Shown piece after piece: positions 11,651 to 24,757 of a DNA stretch of 64,000 nt. The DNA lies in NCBI GenBank assembly GCA_963402885.1, contig OY727103.1:9388085-9452084 (forward strand), given 5' to 3'. The translations under genes and the position numbers were made by a program. This DNA is from Antedon bifida (taxonomy: Eukaryota; Echinodermata; Crinoidea; Comatulida; Antedonidae). The notes under the pieces were generated by a model. The model searched no databases. It was not told the origin of the DNA and saw only the letters and a program-made list of their open reading frames with translations. Position 1 is the stretch's first letter, and every line of letters begins with the position of its first letter.

Positions 11651-11925
11651 TGTATTCACCGTTTATATATATATATATTCAAATGTTGGTTTTTTAATCG
11701 ATGGCTGTATTTTAAGTATAATTGTTGACGGATCAGATGTGTGTGTCTGTTACGAGCTCATCATCATGAATTCTATTCTATAATTCTATAATTTGCCGAA
11801 TTAAAAAGTTGAAATATATTGTCATTTCAGACGTTTGAATTTTGACAATTTGTGTTACAACTTGTAAGTAGATGACGTTAGACAGCACTTGTTTTGTGTA
11901 AAAATTTAAACGTTAGGTTGACGTT

Positions 11926-12131
11926 AAGCCTGATTTCCTGTCGACGTTAGTCGTCGCTATCATCGTTAATCGTTAAAAGTTTAACGACGATCGTTTGAAA
12001 ACGATCAAGTTGAAATAATAACGATAGCGAGTACCTTTTCCTATAAATCGTTAATATTTCAATGTTTACGTAGAAGATCGTCGATTATTGTTAACCATAG
12101 CGTCGAATAACGGCGACAGGAAAACAGGCTT
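11926..12131. mobile_element. MITE with AAGCCTG TIRs
   Basis: The ends 'aagcctgatttcctgtcgac' and 'cgacaggaaaacaggctt' are inverted repeats. The interior has further dyads ('gacgatcgtttgaaaacgatc'). A truncated inverted copy is at 46535-46681, inside a LINE fragment. No coding sequence. Confidence 0.8.
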
Positions 12132-12943
12132 TATTTGCCCACGACTTTGTCGACGTCTGCCAACGCTTGCCGACGTCAAATTGCAAGCTAGGAAGAAAAT
12201 CCAATAGATCTTGCAGGAGAGTTTTTTTATTTCCCTTTTCAGAAGATTGAACAGATACGGAATCAGATTAGAATCAGCCATCTTTCACCATTTGACATCT
12301 TCGACCCAGTTTCTGTTGTTGATGTTATTGATTTGGTCAAATCTGCTCTTGATAAATCCTGCCGTCTTGATTAATCCAAACAAAGATCATCAAGCAACAT
12401 ATTAATTTTCAAATCAAACGCTATTACACAGAAAATTAACAACTCGTTGTCGACTGGAGTTGTACCAGTTTATTAAATATATATAAAACAAAACTAATAT
12501 TACTCCTATATTGAAAAAGTCTAGATCGACCATAACTGTTTTTCCAATTACAAACCTATATCAAACATACCTTGTTGGCTCCAATATTTAAACAAACTTC
12601 AAAATACACCATACGATATAAAGCCAACGGTTTCAATGCGTGATTCAAGTTTATTCTGTTCCTCAATATTATCAGATTACAAATTCCATATAGTATCACG
12701 ATTGACTACAAACAAAAGATATAAAAGGTGTGTAACTACAAATGTTTACAATCAACTATCTATAATTATCTACTGTAGTAAGCTATAGTAACATCAAACT
12801 ACAAATTATACTATTAAACTGTTAAAAATTTGAAAAAATAAGTCGATTCTAATAATTTAAGCGGCCCGCTATAAATCCCAGAATGCATCTCTTGTTATCA
12901 TACCTTAGAAAGTACATTTAAGACAAGAAATGACCTGGTTTAA
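12132..12943. other. Non-coding, nothing recognised
   Basis: AT-rich sequence without a supported exon, RNA or repeat. Confidence 0.4.
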
Positions 12944-13274
12944 AGATGTATGGTCCCCCAAAATCATGAAAAATAAAGATTTTTGAAATCGGACTTTGAA
13001 TAGGCCATTTTGCAGTTTTAATGAAGTTGTTCACTTCCATAAGAAAAAAAACGGGGGGAAAAATTATTTCACCTATAAAAAGACAAAATAAACAGTTAAA
13101 TTACCCAAAAACTCATTTTCTTCCAGACAATTTGACCATTTTTTGCTTTAAATTACATTTTTCTCAGGTAAATAAATTTTTCTCAGACCCAATTTTTTGT
13201 GAGAGTGAATAACTATTATGTGACATTAAAATAACATATTTAACAAAAATATTTTTTAGGGGGAAAATATATCT
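12944..13274 (+). mobile_element. MITE with TTAA target duplication, copy 2
   Basis: A 331-bp element bounded by AGATGTATGGTCCCCCA and the inverse of AGATATATTTTCCCCCT, with TTAA on both sides (12940-12943, 13275-13278). Its interior matches the element at 5328-5677 in inverse orientation. It lies only 50 bp from the stop codon of the SAMD3-like gene, so it may form part of that gene's 3' UTR or terminator region. Confidence 0.85.
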
Positions 13275-13324
13275 TTAATGATTGATGCAGAGAATGCAAC
13301 TTTAAGATTACATTTAATTTGTAT

Positions 13325-16166
13325 TTAAAATTGCATTGAATGCTCGCACTCGCGGTGTAAAAGTTTTGCTGCACTTATACGAAGTAGTGGCAAAATAAGT
13401 ATAAAAAGAGTAAAGACAGCCAGGAAAAGAAACATTAAAAGTATAAAATGACTTAAAGCTAAATCAAAAGCTAACACTACTGCCGAACCAGCTTCGATCG
13501 CACAATGGCCACAGACAAGAAAATATTGTTCCGGATTTGTGGAAGGACTAAGGGCTAACAAAAATGATTGGTTGAACTTGTCACTCGTGTTTTTGGCAAA
13601 CGTGTCTACACTGGTGCCAATCTGTAAAAATAAGAAGAAATATCGTTGTTCTTATTTGTTTAATCAAAATAAGAGAATAAAAAGTACATTTATTTTTGTG
13701 TACTTTATGTCAATAATTGATAAACCAGGTACATAAAATAAAAATGAAACTACGAAATTGATGAAACATAATAGGGAATTAATAATAGGACATTTGAAAA
13801 ATGTACTGTATGTGTGAATGAAACAAAACTTGTTAACAGCAAATTTATTTAGGCACAAAAGATGACTCAATTATTGTTACTGCTTGTGAATCAAGAATTA
13901 TTTAAACAAGACCTTCTATTTTGTTACTTACTGGTTGATGTTGGATAAGGTAGTCAAGTGACTCCTCCCTACTGGCTCCTTTTGATTTTCCTTTGCCTTT
14001 CTTTGTACAATGTGCATTTGAAAATGGCAGCATCAGGGCTAAAACCTTTAGGACACATAGGTCACCTGTAAATAAACATACAAGATATCAGTACTATGTT
14101 TTTAGTTTATATACCTAACTTTTCAATTTAAGCCATTTGACTTGTGAATAGGAATTGTAAATATTTAGATAAAGAATCGTCTTTTTAAAATGTAATACTG
14201 TGTACTACGCCTAGGCTGTGCACGCCAGCATACTTACGATCTCCACCATCTTCAAAACTTTTAAGAATGCCAACCACATTTGCATTGGTTTGATTCTTTG
14301 CATATTTCAAGATAGGTTCTAAAAGAAAAACGTTCCATCTAGATAAAAATCCGTCTGAAATGTCATCTCCATATGTGATCTTAAAATCAAGATTTATCTG
14401 TGGAAAAACAATGGTAAAGACAAGTGATAAATATGTGAATAATTTCATTGTGTTAAGTTACATATCAAATATCGAGCAGTGTATAGGGGCCAAGCAGTAC
14501 GACAGGGGCGCCACAAACCACAGCCATAACATTGGCAAGGCTCAGTCAATTCATTGTTCTGGTGGAAGAACAAGTCTTCTCGGATAAGGACTAAACCATA
14601 GGTCCAGTATACATACACTTAAATTGTCATTGTAAATATCTTACCAATGATGGCATGTCCTTCATTCGTGGAAACATTTCAAGCACTTTTCTTATTGTTG
14701 GATTTTTTGTTTTAATGATCGTTGACCTCATGGTGGCTGTCTCCTTAAAATATGTCCTTATCTGCGCAGTATTTTTACGGTTAGGTGGGTGATACTTCAT
14801 CCATTCAATCTTAAATAAAGTTATGTAAAATAAAGTTATAATATAAAAAATATTTATATTTAAGAAAACAAAATAAAACAATTTAATACGGTATTTGACA
14901 AAAAGGAAAAAAGAACTGCTTTCAAGGTATTTATACTAAGTTGATCTTTCTGAAACTGAACAGGATGGTTAAGTTAAGTTCTATGGGCAACAAAGGAGTT
15001 AAGTTTTATTAATTCTATTAAATTATTCTAGTCTTAAAATAATGTATTACCTTTTGTAGAAGCTTAGCTGTAGGTTCAAAATCATTCACATTCAGTGTAT
15101 CATCCATAGTAGCTGCATGCGCTGTGAGCTTCCGCTTGGTCTTTTCATGTGCTTTTCTTTTTGCAGCCATTGGAACCCGAAGGGTTTTAAGTCGGTATTC
15201 GATAAAACCCGAACCTTCGTTGTAGAAATGTTCCTGCATAAAAAATGTGATTACAGAGGTAGAAGTTAAAAAAAAAAAGAAATTACCCAAATATCGTTAC
15301 CGATTTGACTTTGGTGAGGACGGTTTTTTATATAGTAGAAATACTGTACCATAATTTTTGTTTACATAATCTTTTGACCCATTATGAACCTTTTTTAATG
15401 CAAACATACCCTTACTTACGTTGTGTCTTTCGTTGACGGAAAGTGTTCAACGATCGATTTAGCCAAAGCTAGCTTCTGATCTTTTGTTGGGTACCTATGG
15501 ATATATATAGAAATACATTGATTTGACGGTTACTGACCACATTTTATCAATTTCTATATAACCAACATCCCATACAACTGTATAAAGAGTAACCTACTTA
15601 CAGTCCTCTCCCACCCCTTTCTACAAGATCAGCCACCGTTATCTGGATCAAGTTTCTTCGGTTTTGCACAGATGGCATTTTGTTTTGGTTTAATTCATCA
15701 AGGATCGCATCACCTTTGACATGGTTTTCCAATATGTGCTTAATATTGTAATCCTGGAAATTAAATATGATTATACCTCTTTTTTGCACCACAAGTAAAA
15801 AGGAAATTGGACAATAGTGTAAGTTTTTACAAAGATTTACAGCAAACACATATAAAAATGAATTTAGTTTTTTAAATATATTGTAACTTACTGATGTACG
15901 TGTCAATAAAAGTGTACTCGAACATGGCAATGATGGCCGTGATGTGGATGGAGAAAGTGTAGGTGTGGGTGGTGTTGATGAAAGTGTCGGTATGTCCAGA
16001 TCAGATGACGTTGATCTGGAGGGTGATGACGATGCACCTGAGCTTGTTGGTTTTAGTGACCTAACAGCAATTGACAACCGACGCCTCTCACCAAATGTAG
16101 CCACACCTATTTGTAAAAAATCTGCTTCGGTCATGGTTTGCATACACTGTATGTCAATTTCATTAT
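13325..16166 (-). CDS. SAM-domain (SAMD3-like) protein, 3' eight exons
   Basis: Eight minus-strand exons with GT-AG borders: 15892-16166, 15602-15753, 15420-15494, 15051-15233, 14645-14809, 14238-14397, 13932-14065, 13325-13621 (stop TAA). The first visible exon carries the end of a SAM domain ('MTEADFLQIGVATFGERRRL') followed by a Ser/Thr/Pro-rich linker. Next come 'NRRNLIQITVADLVERGG' and 'YPTKDQKLALAKSIVEHFP', then a basic exon, 'VLEMFPRMKDMPSL', and a C-terminal part with 'NQSFLLALSPSTNPEQYFLV'. This order matches the uncharacterised 'sterile alpha motif domain-containing protein 3-like' family that is multicopy in fish and marine invertebrates (from memory of the family). Function unknown. 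All junction phases agree except between exons 15420-15494 and 15051-15233, which is off by one base. The 5' exons with the rest of the SAM domain were not found. Confidence 0.75.
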
Positions 16167-16787
16167 CTACAAAGAAAACATAATGATAACGTTGCAAAAA
16201 AAAGTTATTTTTAAAATAAGCAAACAAATTATCTGTATGCATTTTAACAAGATAATTTGATAGCTCTTACTTTTTGTTTACATTTGTAATCATGGTCAAA
16301 AACAGGCATCAAAATACAGGGTTACACATATTTAATATTGTTGAATCTTTTGATGAATACAGTACTGTTCCAGAATGAGTAAAGTTAAGAATGTATGACG
16401 CTAAGTAGAGAGAAAAAAAGAAAGAAAACTTTCATTGTAAAGGTTATTTACTACTACTACTACTACTGGGTTTGGTCAGAATTATGTTTAAATGTTAATA
16501 GTACATAATTACCACATTATGTTACAAATTATTATTATTATACTCTTCTAAAAAGCATTGGGCAACAAATCGTTTTTTTTTACTTAAAATTGTATGTACA
16601 GTAGGTCTATAAATATTTCAGTATGTTGTACTGTCCCTACAAAAAAGGTATTTGAAGTTATATCGTCGGCGATGCTAGCTGAACAACAAATGTTGTAGTC
16701 GCATAACAAAAAATCACTTAATTGCTCTATTATTACTAACTACGGCATCCAACTCTTCAACTATTATATATAATAATAATAATACAT
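16167..16787. other. Non-coding gap between SAMD3-like gene and LINE
   Basis: I looked here for the missing N-terminal SAM exon on the minus strand and saw no convincing candidate. The right edge, including a short (TAA)n run just before the ORF1 start, probably belongs to the LINE 5' region. Confidence 0.4.
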
Positions 16788-17746
16788 ATGATGTCAACTA
16801 GATCGAGCTCTAAATCTAAACGATCTACGGAAAAATCAACTGAACTACTGATGTCGGAGCCTACTGTCAATCCAAGTACGAATAAGGATGGAGGTCAGGC
16901 TAATAAACAGCCTACTGAGTCACCTGGCATACCAAAAGCCGGTACCTCGGAACAACAACAAGGCCTACGGACAACGGACTCATCGACAATGCGAGATGTT
17001 GAGCTTCTTCTTTCCGACGATAAAGAACTCGTAAGTATTGTTGCTACGACAATAAGTAAACATCATCTTCCAATCTTATGGATAAAATCATAGCATCAAT
17101 ATGTGGAAACGAAAGGGTCATCCGATCAATAAGTGACGCCATTCTTGACCAGGTCAGTCAAAATATTTACAGTAGCGTTGCCCTTGACAACGAGAGTATT
17201 GCAGGTGAAATTACGTCACTACAAGAGAAGAACAATAAGCTGACGAACGATCACAACAACTTACTAGAAAAACTAGATGACCTTGAGCAGTATAGTAGAC
17301 GTAATTGCCTACTATTACACGGCGTACCCGAGACAGATAATACCGAAAACACCGATAAGATAGCCTTAGAAATAATATCATCTCGTATTTGTGATGACAT
17401 AGAACTAATCGATATGGATCGCACACACCGTCTTGGACGAAAGAAAGCAGGACTACACCAGGATAAATCACGTTCTAAAACTAAACCACGTCCAATTATC
17501 GTTAAATTCTCAACCTACCGCGCAAGAGCAGAGGTATTTCGAAATAAGAAATTACTTAAAAATTCGTCATTTTCTATAACTGAGAATCTAACGCCACTTC
17601 GCATGAATCTACTACGCGAAACGACAGCACATGACGCAGTGGAAGCCGCGTGGTCCCTCGATGGACGGATAAACTGCATACTGAAGAAAAATAAGAAGAA
17701 GATTGTTATTAGATCAAAAACAGATCTCCGTAATCTCCGAATGTAA
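16788..17746 (+). pseudogene. LINE ORF1, one frameshift
   Basis: Two overlapping frames (16788-17093 and 17078-17746) make one ORF1 of about 320 codons once a frameshift near 17060-17090 is allowed for. The N-terminus is Ser/Lys/Thr-rich ('MSTRSSSKSKRSTEKSTELL'). The second part has a coiled coil ('EITSLQEKNNKLTNDHNNLL') followed by 'LEQYSRRNCLLLHGVPE', 'DRTHRLGR', 'RPIIVKFSTYRAR' and 'SITENLTPLR'. This is the coiled-coil/RRM/CTD plan of L1-like ORF1p, a nucleic-acid chaperone that packages LINE RNA. It is a diverged relative of the minus-strand ORF1 at 10854-11650. Confidence 0.85.
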
Positions 17747-18364
17747 CTTTATTGACGATATCAAACCTAACTTTTTATCTTGCTCCCGCTGTAGTCCAGT
17801 TTGTCCCTACGTTGTAAATTAATGTTTTAGTTTTCACTATGAATAGTAATTATTACGACTACTATTTATTACCATTATTATTGCCATCTCTTCCTTTTAT
17901 TGTTAATACTGCATTATCATCATTATTATTGTTATTATTACATTATTATTATTATTATTAACAACATTATTATTATTCCCACATTTTGTTATTATCACTA
18001 TTACACTAATAGTAATGGTACTGTATTAGGCTAATATTGAAACCAAGCCTAAACGATTTTACGATTCTTATTATAAATTATATATACGTAGCCTACATAT
18101 TCATTTTATTACGATTAATATTCTACCGATGCCCCAATTCAAAATATTCATATTACGCAATTTAGTGTTTTTTTGGGTTTTTTTTGCATGCATTATTATT
18201 CATACTATTTATCTGATTAATGAACATTTACAAACCCAATTGTATTATTAACATTTTATTTATTTATTTATTTATTTACTTTTTAACGGCAGTATGCGTT
18301 AACTTGTTCCTTCTTTTTTGTTGTTTATTTTATGTAGTGTACTGGTATCATTTTATTTATTGTA
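17747..18364 (+). other. Inter-ORF part of the LINE
   Basis: Low-complexity AT-rich sequence with (ATT)n stretches at about 17860-17960 and (TTTA)n near 18257-18280. No coding frame. The LINE sequence resumes at about 21602 after the TIR element. Confidence 0.5.
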
Positions 18365-21300
18365 TAGTCCGGTGGCAGGAGGGGGATATCACCACCCGAA
18401 AGGGGACAAATTGCCATCCAACTTTTCTAGACCAGAATTTTCCGTAGATTACGAATATGGAAGGTAATCGATCAGGATAGGAAGCGTTTTCGAGATATAA
18501 GGGGTCAAAGTTCAAAATTGACCAATATAAAAACATGCTATATCTCTGGAAATTCTGGACCTAGTGAGATAATTTTGGTGTCAAATTGTTCACAATATAT
18601 ATGTTTATATTAGCTCTAACAGAACTTTCTTTGTAAAATTGACCGGAAACCCCATTTTTAGCATTTTTGACCTTTGACCCTTTTTGCTATATCTAAGTAA
18701 CGGCAGGTCGGAGAGAATTAAGAATAGGAGCAAATTGTTCCCAATATATACATTTATATTCAGTGTAACAGATGATATTGCTTGAAAATGACCGGAAGTG
18801 TGGTTATTAACCTTTGACATAATTGAATAAGGTTATAAAAACATAAATTAATAAATATTTGTCGTAAGGAACCAATTTTGGTATCAAATTGTTCACAATA
18901 TATATGTTTATACTTGCCATAATGCAAAATTTTTTTCAAAAAGTGACTGAAACACTATTTTTCTGTAATTTTAACCTTTGACCTGTTTTTCTCATCTAAA
19001 TAACGACATGGCATAGAGATTTCTAACGGCAAATTGTTTATAATAGATATTTTTATTCAATCTAATAGATTATACTGCTTGAAAAATACAAGTGTGATTA
19101 TTGCTTTGAAATCCTGTACATAAGAGCCTATCGTGCGGATTTAATGCAAAGAGGTGTGGAAGGGGAATACAACTACTATACAGTACAATGTCTTTCAGAA
19201 ACATTTGAGCAATTTCAATCAGGTATCCATGTATCTCCAATAAACGGAATGTACGGGTCATAGATAATTCAGAAGTTACCCTTGGTTCATTGTGGCAAAT
19301 TCATATGGGTTCCTTTTAAAAGGATTGAGGGTGCACAGACAGGCTTTTCCCATGGCTTAATATTGGAACCTACAGTTTTAGTTACCCGATATATTTCTAA
19401 CAGAGTAACGTATGTAGCCAAATGCATTGATCCGATACAGGGGCTAAATGTAGAACTGAACATACAGTAGAGAAAAACAGAAGGGTCTAAATAGATGACC
19501 TGCTGTTGTTTCATTTTAGGCAAAATCCAAATCGGTTCCTTAAGGATCGAGAGTGCACAGGCAGCTTTATTCCATGTGCCTGTCTATATAACCCCACATT
19601 GTCACCCCTTATATTTCCATTATGGGGCTTAATATCCATCCATGGAGGACCGGCCTTTGGGGGGGTTAATTTTGGCATATCCATAAGTGTTCCTTAAGGA
19701 TCGAGAGTGCACAGGCAGCTTTATTCCATGGGCCGCGCCTGTCTATATGAACTCACAGTGTCAACGACCGGCCCTTGGGTTAATTTGGGCAAATCCATAA
19801 AATGTTCCTTACGGATGATCGAGGGTGCACAGGGATATTTATTATATCTCTATGAACCCACATTTTCACCCCACATACAGTATTTCCAATATAGGGTCTC
19901 TTGTAGACCCACATAGAGAACCCCGAAAGGTCCATGAAGAATCGGCCATTGGGTTCATTTGGGCAAATCCATAAATGTTATTTAAAGATTGAGGGTGAAC
20001 ATTTTAGTTTTATTCCATAGTTCATCTATGAACTATTTACCCCATATTAATTTCTAATACAGGGCCTTATGTAGCACACCACATAGAGATCCCAAAAGGG
20101 TCCTTGGAGGGTTCATTCGGGCAAATCCATATGGGTTATTTTAGAATCTTTTGTGTACAGGAAACTCTTTCCTGTATGGGCCAAACTATCTGTGGCTATA
20201 TAAAAATTGTGGTCTGTCTGTGTAGTGAGTTGTGGATTGAGTTTGGCCACCTGGATCTGCCTATGCCCTATCCTGTACGAATTGGTATTCTCTGGTTCCG
20301 TGATGAATAGTAGTTTATTTTCCAAAAACGAATATTGTAGCCCTAATAAATGCAACTGTATAGTGGCAAATCATTGAAGGTCAGCGTAACATTTTAACAT
20401 CATAACATTTTAACCGTCATATTAAATATTAATAATATTAATAATTTTATTATTTATTTTACAGTATTATATTAATACATTTAAAATAATGCGCACTAGA
20501 AAAAATATAAAAATACCATAACTTCACTGATCAAATAACGTGATTACATTTATGAACATCGATCTCATAGTTTGAATAACTTTGCATTATTTAGTATATC
20601 ACTTGTTCAAATGTTGACCTTTTGTCAACTTGTGTAATGATAAATGTGCTCTTTTGATTGTGTATGATTGATAGATGTCTTAACAGAATGATAAAACATA
20701 ACATTTTGTCTTAAATGTTAGTTTTTATTTGTGTTTATATGCAAATTGTGTGATTGGTCAATATTGACATTTGACCTTTAATTGAAAAGTATTTGTTTTA
20801 TAAGGCGACTGAATAGATACATATAACCATACAAATGTATTAAAAGACCAAATTGAACTTCAATAAATTGGTTATGATACATATGTATATAATACATTGT
20901 TATAATTGGTCAATTTTGAACTTTGACCCCTTATCTCTTCCTATTCGCTTCCTATCCTGATCAAAGTCTGATTTGATTAAATGCAGTATTATAATTATAT
21001 TAATCAAAATTATAATGAAATAACATAACTTTACTAATCAAATAATTTGATTACTTGTAAAACCATCAATATCATAGTTTGGACAACTTTGCATTTATTT
21101 GTTAACTAATACGTGTATTAAAATGTTGACCTTTGACCTTATGTCAACTGATGAAATTGACCTTATGTCAACTGATGAAATGATGTATTCGCTCTTTTAC
21201 ATTGCGTATGATTGATTAACAGGATGAGAAAACATCCAATTTTTATTAAATATAAGTTTTTATTTGATTTTATAGGTACGTTCTATGATTGGTCAATATT

Positions 21301-21601
21301 GACATTTGACCCTTAATTACAAAGGATTTTTTTTTCATACGGTGATTGAATAGACACTTATAATCATAAAAATGTAATAAAAGACCAAATTGTGCTTCAA
21401 TAAATTTGTTATCATACATATACATAATACATTGTTGTAATTGGTCAATTTTGAACTTTGACCCCTTATATCTCGAAAACGCTTCCTATCCTGATCGATT
21501 ACCTTCCATATTCGTAATCTACGGAAAATTCTGGTCTAGAAAAGTTGGATGGCAATTTGTCCCCTTTCGGGTGGTGATTCCCCCCTCCTGCCACCGGACT
21601 A
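18365..21601. mobile_element. 3.24-kb non-autonomous DNA transposon with 162-bp TIRs
   Basis: The left end (18365-18526) and the reverse complement of the right end (21440-21601) are almost identical over about 162 bp, starting TAGTCCGGTGGCAGGAGGGG. The trinucleotide GTA is present on both flanks (18362-18364, 21602-21604), a possible 3-bp target duplication; because the ends are T/A-rich the exact boundary is uncertain. The interior encodes no recognisable transposase. It is instead built of imperfect tandem blocks: four ~170-bp units with 'caaattgttcacaatatata' (about 18570-19080), five or so ~190-bp units with 'ttgagggtgcacagg' (about 19310-20000), and a ~500-bp right subterminal unit present twice (about 20510-20962 and 21016-21500). 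It sits exactly between ORF1 and ORF2 of the LINE. Confidence 0.9.
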
Positions 21602-21659
21602 GTAGGTATAAAATCATTAACACTTGGGTATTTATATTTTTGGAATTGACTATATTATT

Positions 21660-24600
21660 ATGTTATCATGTGATATGGCTTGTTCAGTAGCAACTCATAA
21701 TACAAAAAGCGACCCACCAGTTACTACTACTGGTAGCGATTCAGATTCAAGAATTAATGGAAATACCAATAATACAAATCGACTAAATGAACTCAAATTT
21801 GATGTGTTTGAGTCCATTACAAATTTTGCAGGAAACTTTGATCTAGATCCTGACCAAAATTTCTACAAAAACTGCACAAACCTTTCTAATTATTTTCTTT
21901 GTGATCAATTTGCATGTACATTTAAAACAGTAGATACTCAAAAAAGTTTTTCTAGTATCCACTTTAATGCAAGAAGTCTCGTAAAAAATTTGGATGCTAT
22001 CATGGAATTTATTGAAACTCTACATTTTCAGTTTGATATCATTGGTATCTCGGAGACATGGTGTAATGAAAATAGTCCACCGTTAAATATACCTAACTAT
22101 ACATTGTTATCTAAAAATCGAAACGGTAGAGTAGGTGGTGGGGTTGCTTTGTATGTAAGTAACTTAAGATCATATACTCAACGAAATGACATTTCCTTGA
22201 CAAATATTTCATGTGATTCAATTTTTATTGAAATTAATCAAAATCATGGAAAGAATATTATTGTTGGTGTTGCTTATAAGCCACCAGATGTAAACAGTAA
22301 CCACTTTGTGGACGATTTTGATAAAATACTCACAACAATAGATAAAGAAAATAAGCTAAACTATATCATGGGTGACTTTAATTTAGACCTTTTACGATAT
22401 AGGAGTATAAACTCAACGCAAGACTTTTTAAATATATTATATAGTAATTTCTATTTACCCTTAATAAATAGACCGACTCGAATCACTAGTAATACTGCTA
22501 CATTGATTGATAATATTATAACTAATTCACATGATCTACCTGTCACAAGTGGTTATTATACTGTGACATTAGCGATCATCTACCAATTTTTCAAATCACT
22601 TCATTTATAAATGATTCATTTCAAAATGACGTCCCTATTCAGTCGTATCGCCTAATAAATCCTCTAAATATTGAAAATTTTAAACAAGATCTGGCTACAA
22701 ACGGTTGGGATGATGTAATGTCTTTGTCTAACCCTGAAAATGCTTATGATTTGTTCCAATCCAAATTTACAACAGTATACCAAAACAATTTTCCATTGCA
22801 TACTGTTAAAAACAAAAATAAGAGAAAATTAAAACCATGGATGACTAATGGGATTTTACAGTCTATTAATCATAAAAATAAACTGTATAAAAAGTTTCTT
22901 AAATATCCAACAGGCCCAAATGAGTTAAAGTATAAAACCTTTAGAAATAAATTGAATACTCTTGTTAAAACATCTAAATTAGCTTATTATAACGAACAAT
23001 TTTCCAATACTAAATCGAACATAAAGAAAATATGGGATGTAATAAATAATTTATTAAACAGAAAAGTCAAATGTAAGCAAAATACTAATTTTACTTGTGA
23101 TGGTCGATCTTTGGATCAACCGCAAGATATTGCAAATGCATTTAATGACTTTTTTACAAAAATTGGTCCCTCACTTGATAGAAAAATTCCCTCTGGAAAC
23201 ACTGATTATAATGATTATTTAAAACAACCAAACAACCATTCAATGTACTTTTTTCCAACGACCGAAGAAGAAATATGTGATATAATAAATAATTTTAAAA
23301 ATAATAAAGCTGCTGGGTTTGACGGTTTTAGCAAACCGCTTTGCCATATTTTTAACGCATCATTAGTTAAGGGTATTTTTCCCAGCCAACTAAAAATAGC
23401 TAAGATTACACCCGTTTACAAATCTGGAGACAAAGGAGACATTAGTCATTATAGACCAATTTCTATTTTATCATGCTTCTCCAAAATTTTAGAACGTATT
23501 GCCTTTGTTAGAACTGTTTCTTTTCTAGATAAGTACGATATTCTTCATAATGGTCAATATGGTTTTCGTAGCAAATTTTCTTCTTCAATGGCTCTTGTGG
23601 ATCTTACAGATAGAATTATAAGTGCTTTTGAGAACAAATCACATGCAATAGGTATTTTTTTGGATCTATCCAAAGCATTTGATACGATAAACCATAACAT
23701 TTTATTATATAAGTTAAGTTATTATGGAATTCGTGGTGTTGCTTTACAATGGTTCAAAAGTTACCTTGAAAATCGATCCCAGTGTACAAAATATGAATCC
23801 TTGCTGTCGGAACTGAAAAATATAACATGTGGAGTACCACAAGGATCGCTACTTGGACCACTATTATTTATTTTATATGTTAATGACATTTTTAAGACAT
23901 CGGATCTTTTTTCATTCATACTATATGCCGATGATACAAATATATTTTACAGTAATGATGACATCTATGAATTATATCGTACTGCAAACAACCAACTACA
24001 TTATATTTGTGAATGGTTTAAGGCTAATAGATTATCATTAAATTCAAAGAAATGTAATTATATTATTTTTAGTAATAAGAAAAAGAAGGCTGATGATGTA
24101 GATAATTTAAAAATTGTACTTAACAATGATGACATTCAAAGAGTAGAACAAACAAAATTTCTCGGTGTCTTAATTGATGAGCAGTTGACTTGGAAATACC
24201 ATATCAACGAATTAATGACTAAAATATCTAAAAGTATAGGAGTAGTCAACAGAATTAAACGTTTAGTTCCTGTAAATATCCTCCGTACCTTATATAATTC
24301 TCTTGTTCTTCCTTATTTTTCATATTGTAATGTGGTCTGGGGTAATACTTTTCAATCTAATCTTAATAAATTAACATTGCTCCAAAAAAGAATCATACGA
24401 ATAATTTCAAAATCTTCTTTTACAGCTAATACGGGTCCTCTATTTAAGGAACTTAATATAATGACACTTAAAGATATAAATACTTATCAGCAATATATTT
24501 TTGTTCATAACTGTGTTAATCATAATTATCCTCATAGATTTTACGATATGTTTAAATTTAATGTTAATTTCTATAACTACACTACAACATCCTCTTATAT

Positions 24601-24757
24601 TCATCTCCCAAAACACAGGACTACCATATTTCACCAAAGTATTAGATACTCTGGTGCAAAACTTTGGAATGTTTTGCCTCTTTCGCTACAAAACATACAA
24701 AATGTAAATAGTTTCAAAAAGATTGCTAAATATTATTTATTATCAAACAATACTTAG
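21660..24757 (+). pseudogene. LINE ORF2: AP endonuclease and reverse transcriptase, one frameshift and one deletion
   Basis: The first frame (ATG at about 21660 to 22610) encodes the AP-like endonuclease: 'FSSIHFNARSLVKNLDAI', 'IGISETWCNE', 'RVGGGVALYVSNL', 'VGVAYKPPDVN', 'YIMGDFNLDLLR'. Near 22560 the frame shifts; the catalytic SDHLPI motif ('GDISDHLPIFQITSF') lies in the next frame, which stays open to 24757. That frame encodes the RT: 'ITPVYKSGDKGDISHYRPIS', 'GQYGFRSKFSSS', 'GIFLDLSKAFDTINHNILL', 'CGVPQGSLLGPLLFILYVND', 'FILYADDTNIFY', 'KFLGVLIDEQLTWKYHI' and the C-terminal 'AKLWNVLPLSL'. About 25-30 residues usually found after 'AAGFDG' appear to be missing in frame. It nicks the target and reverse-transcribes LINE RNA when intact; this copy is dead. 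Confidence 0.9.
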
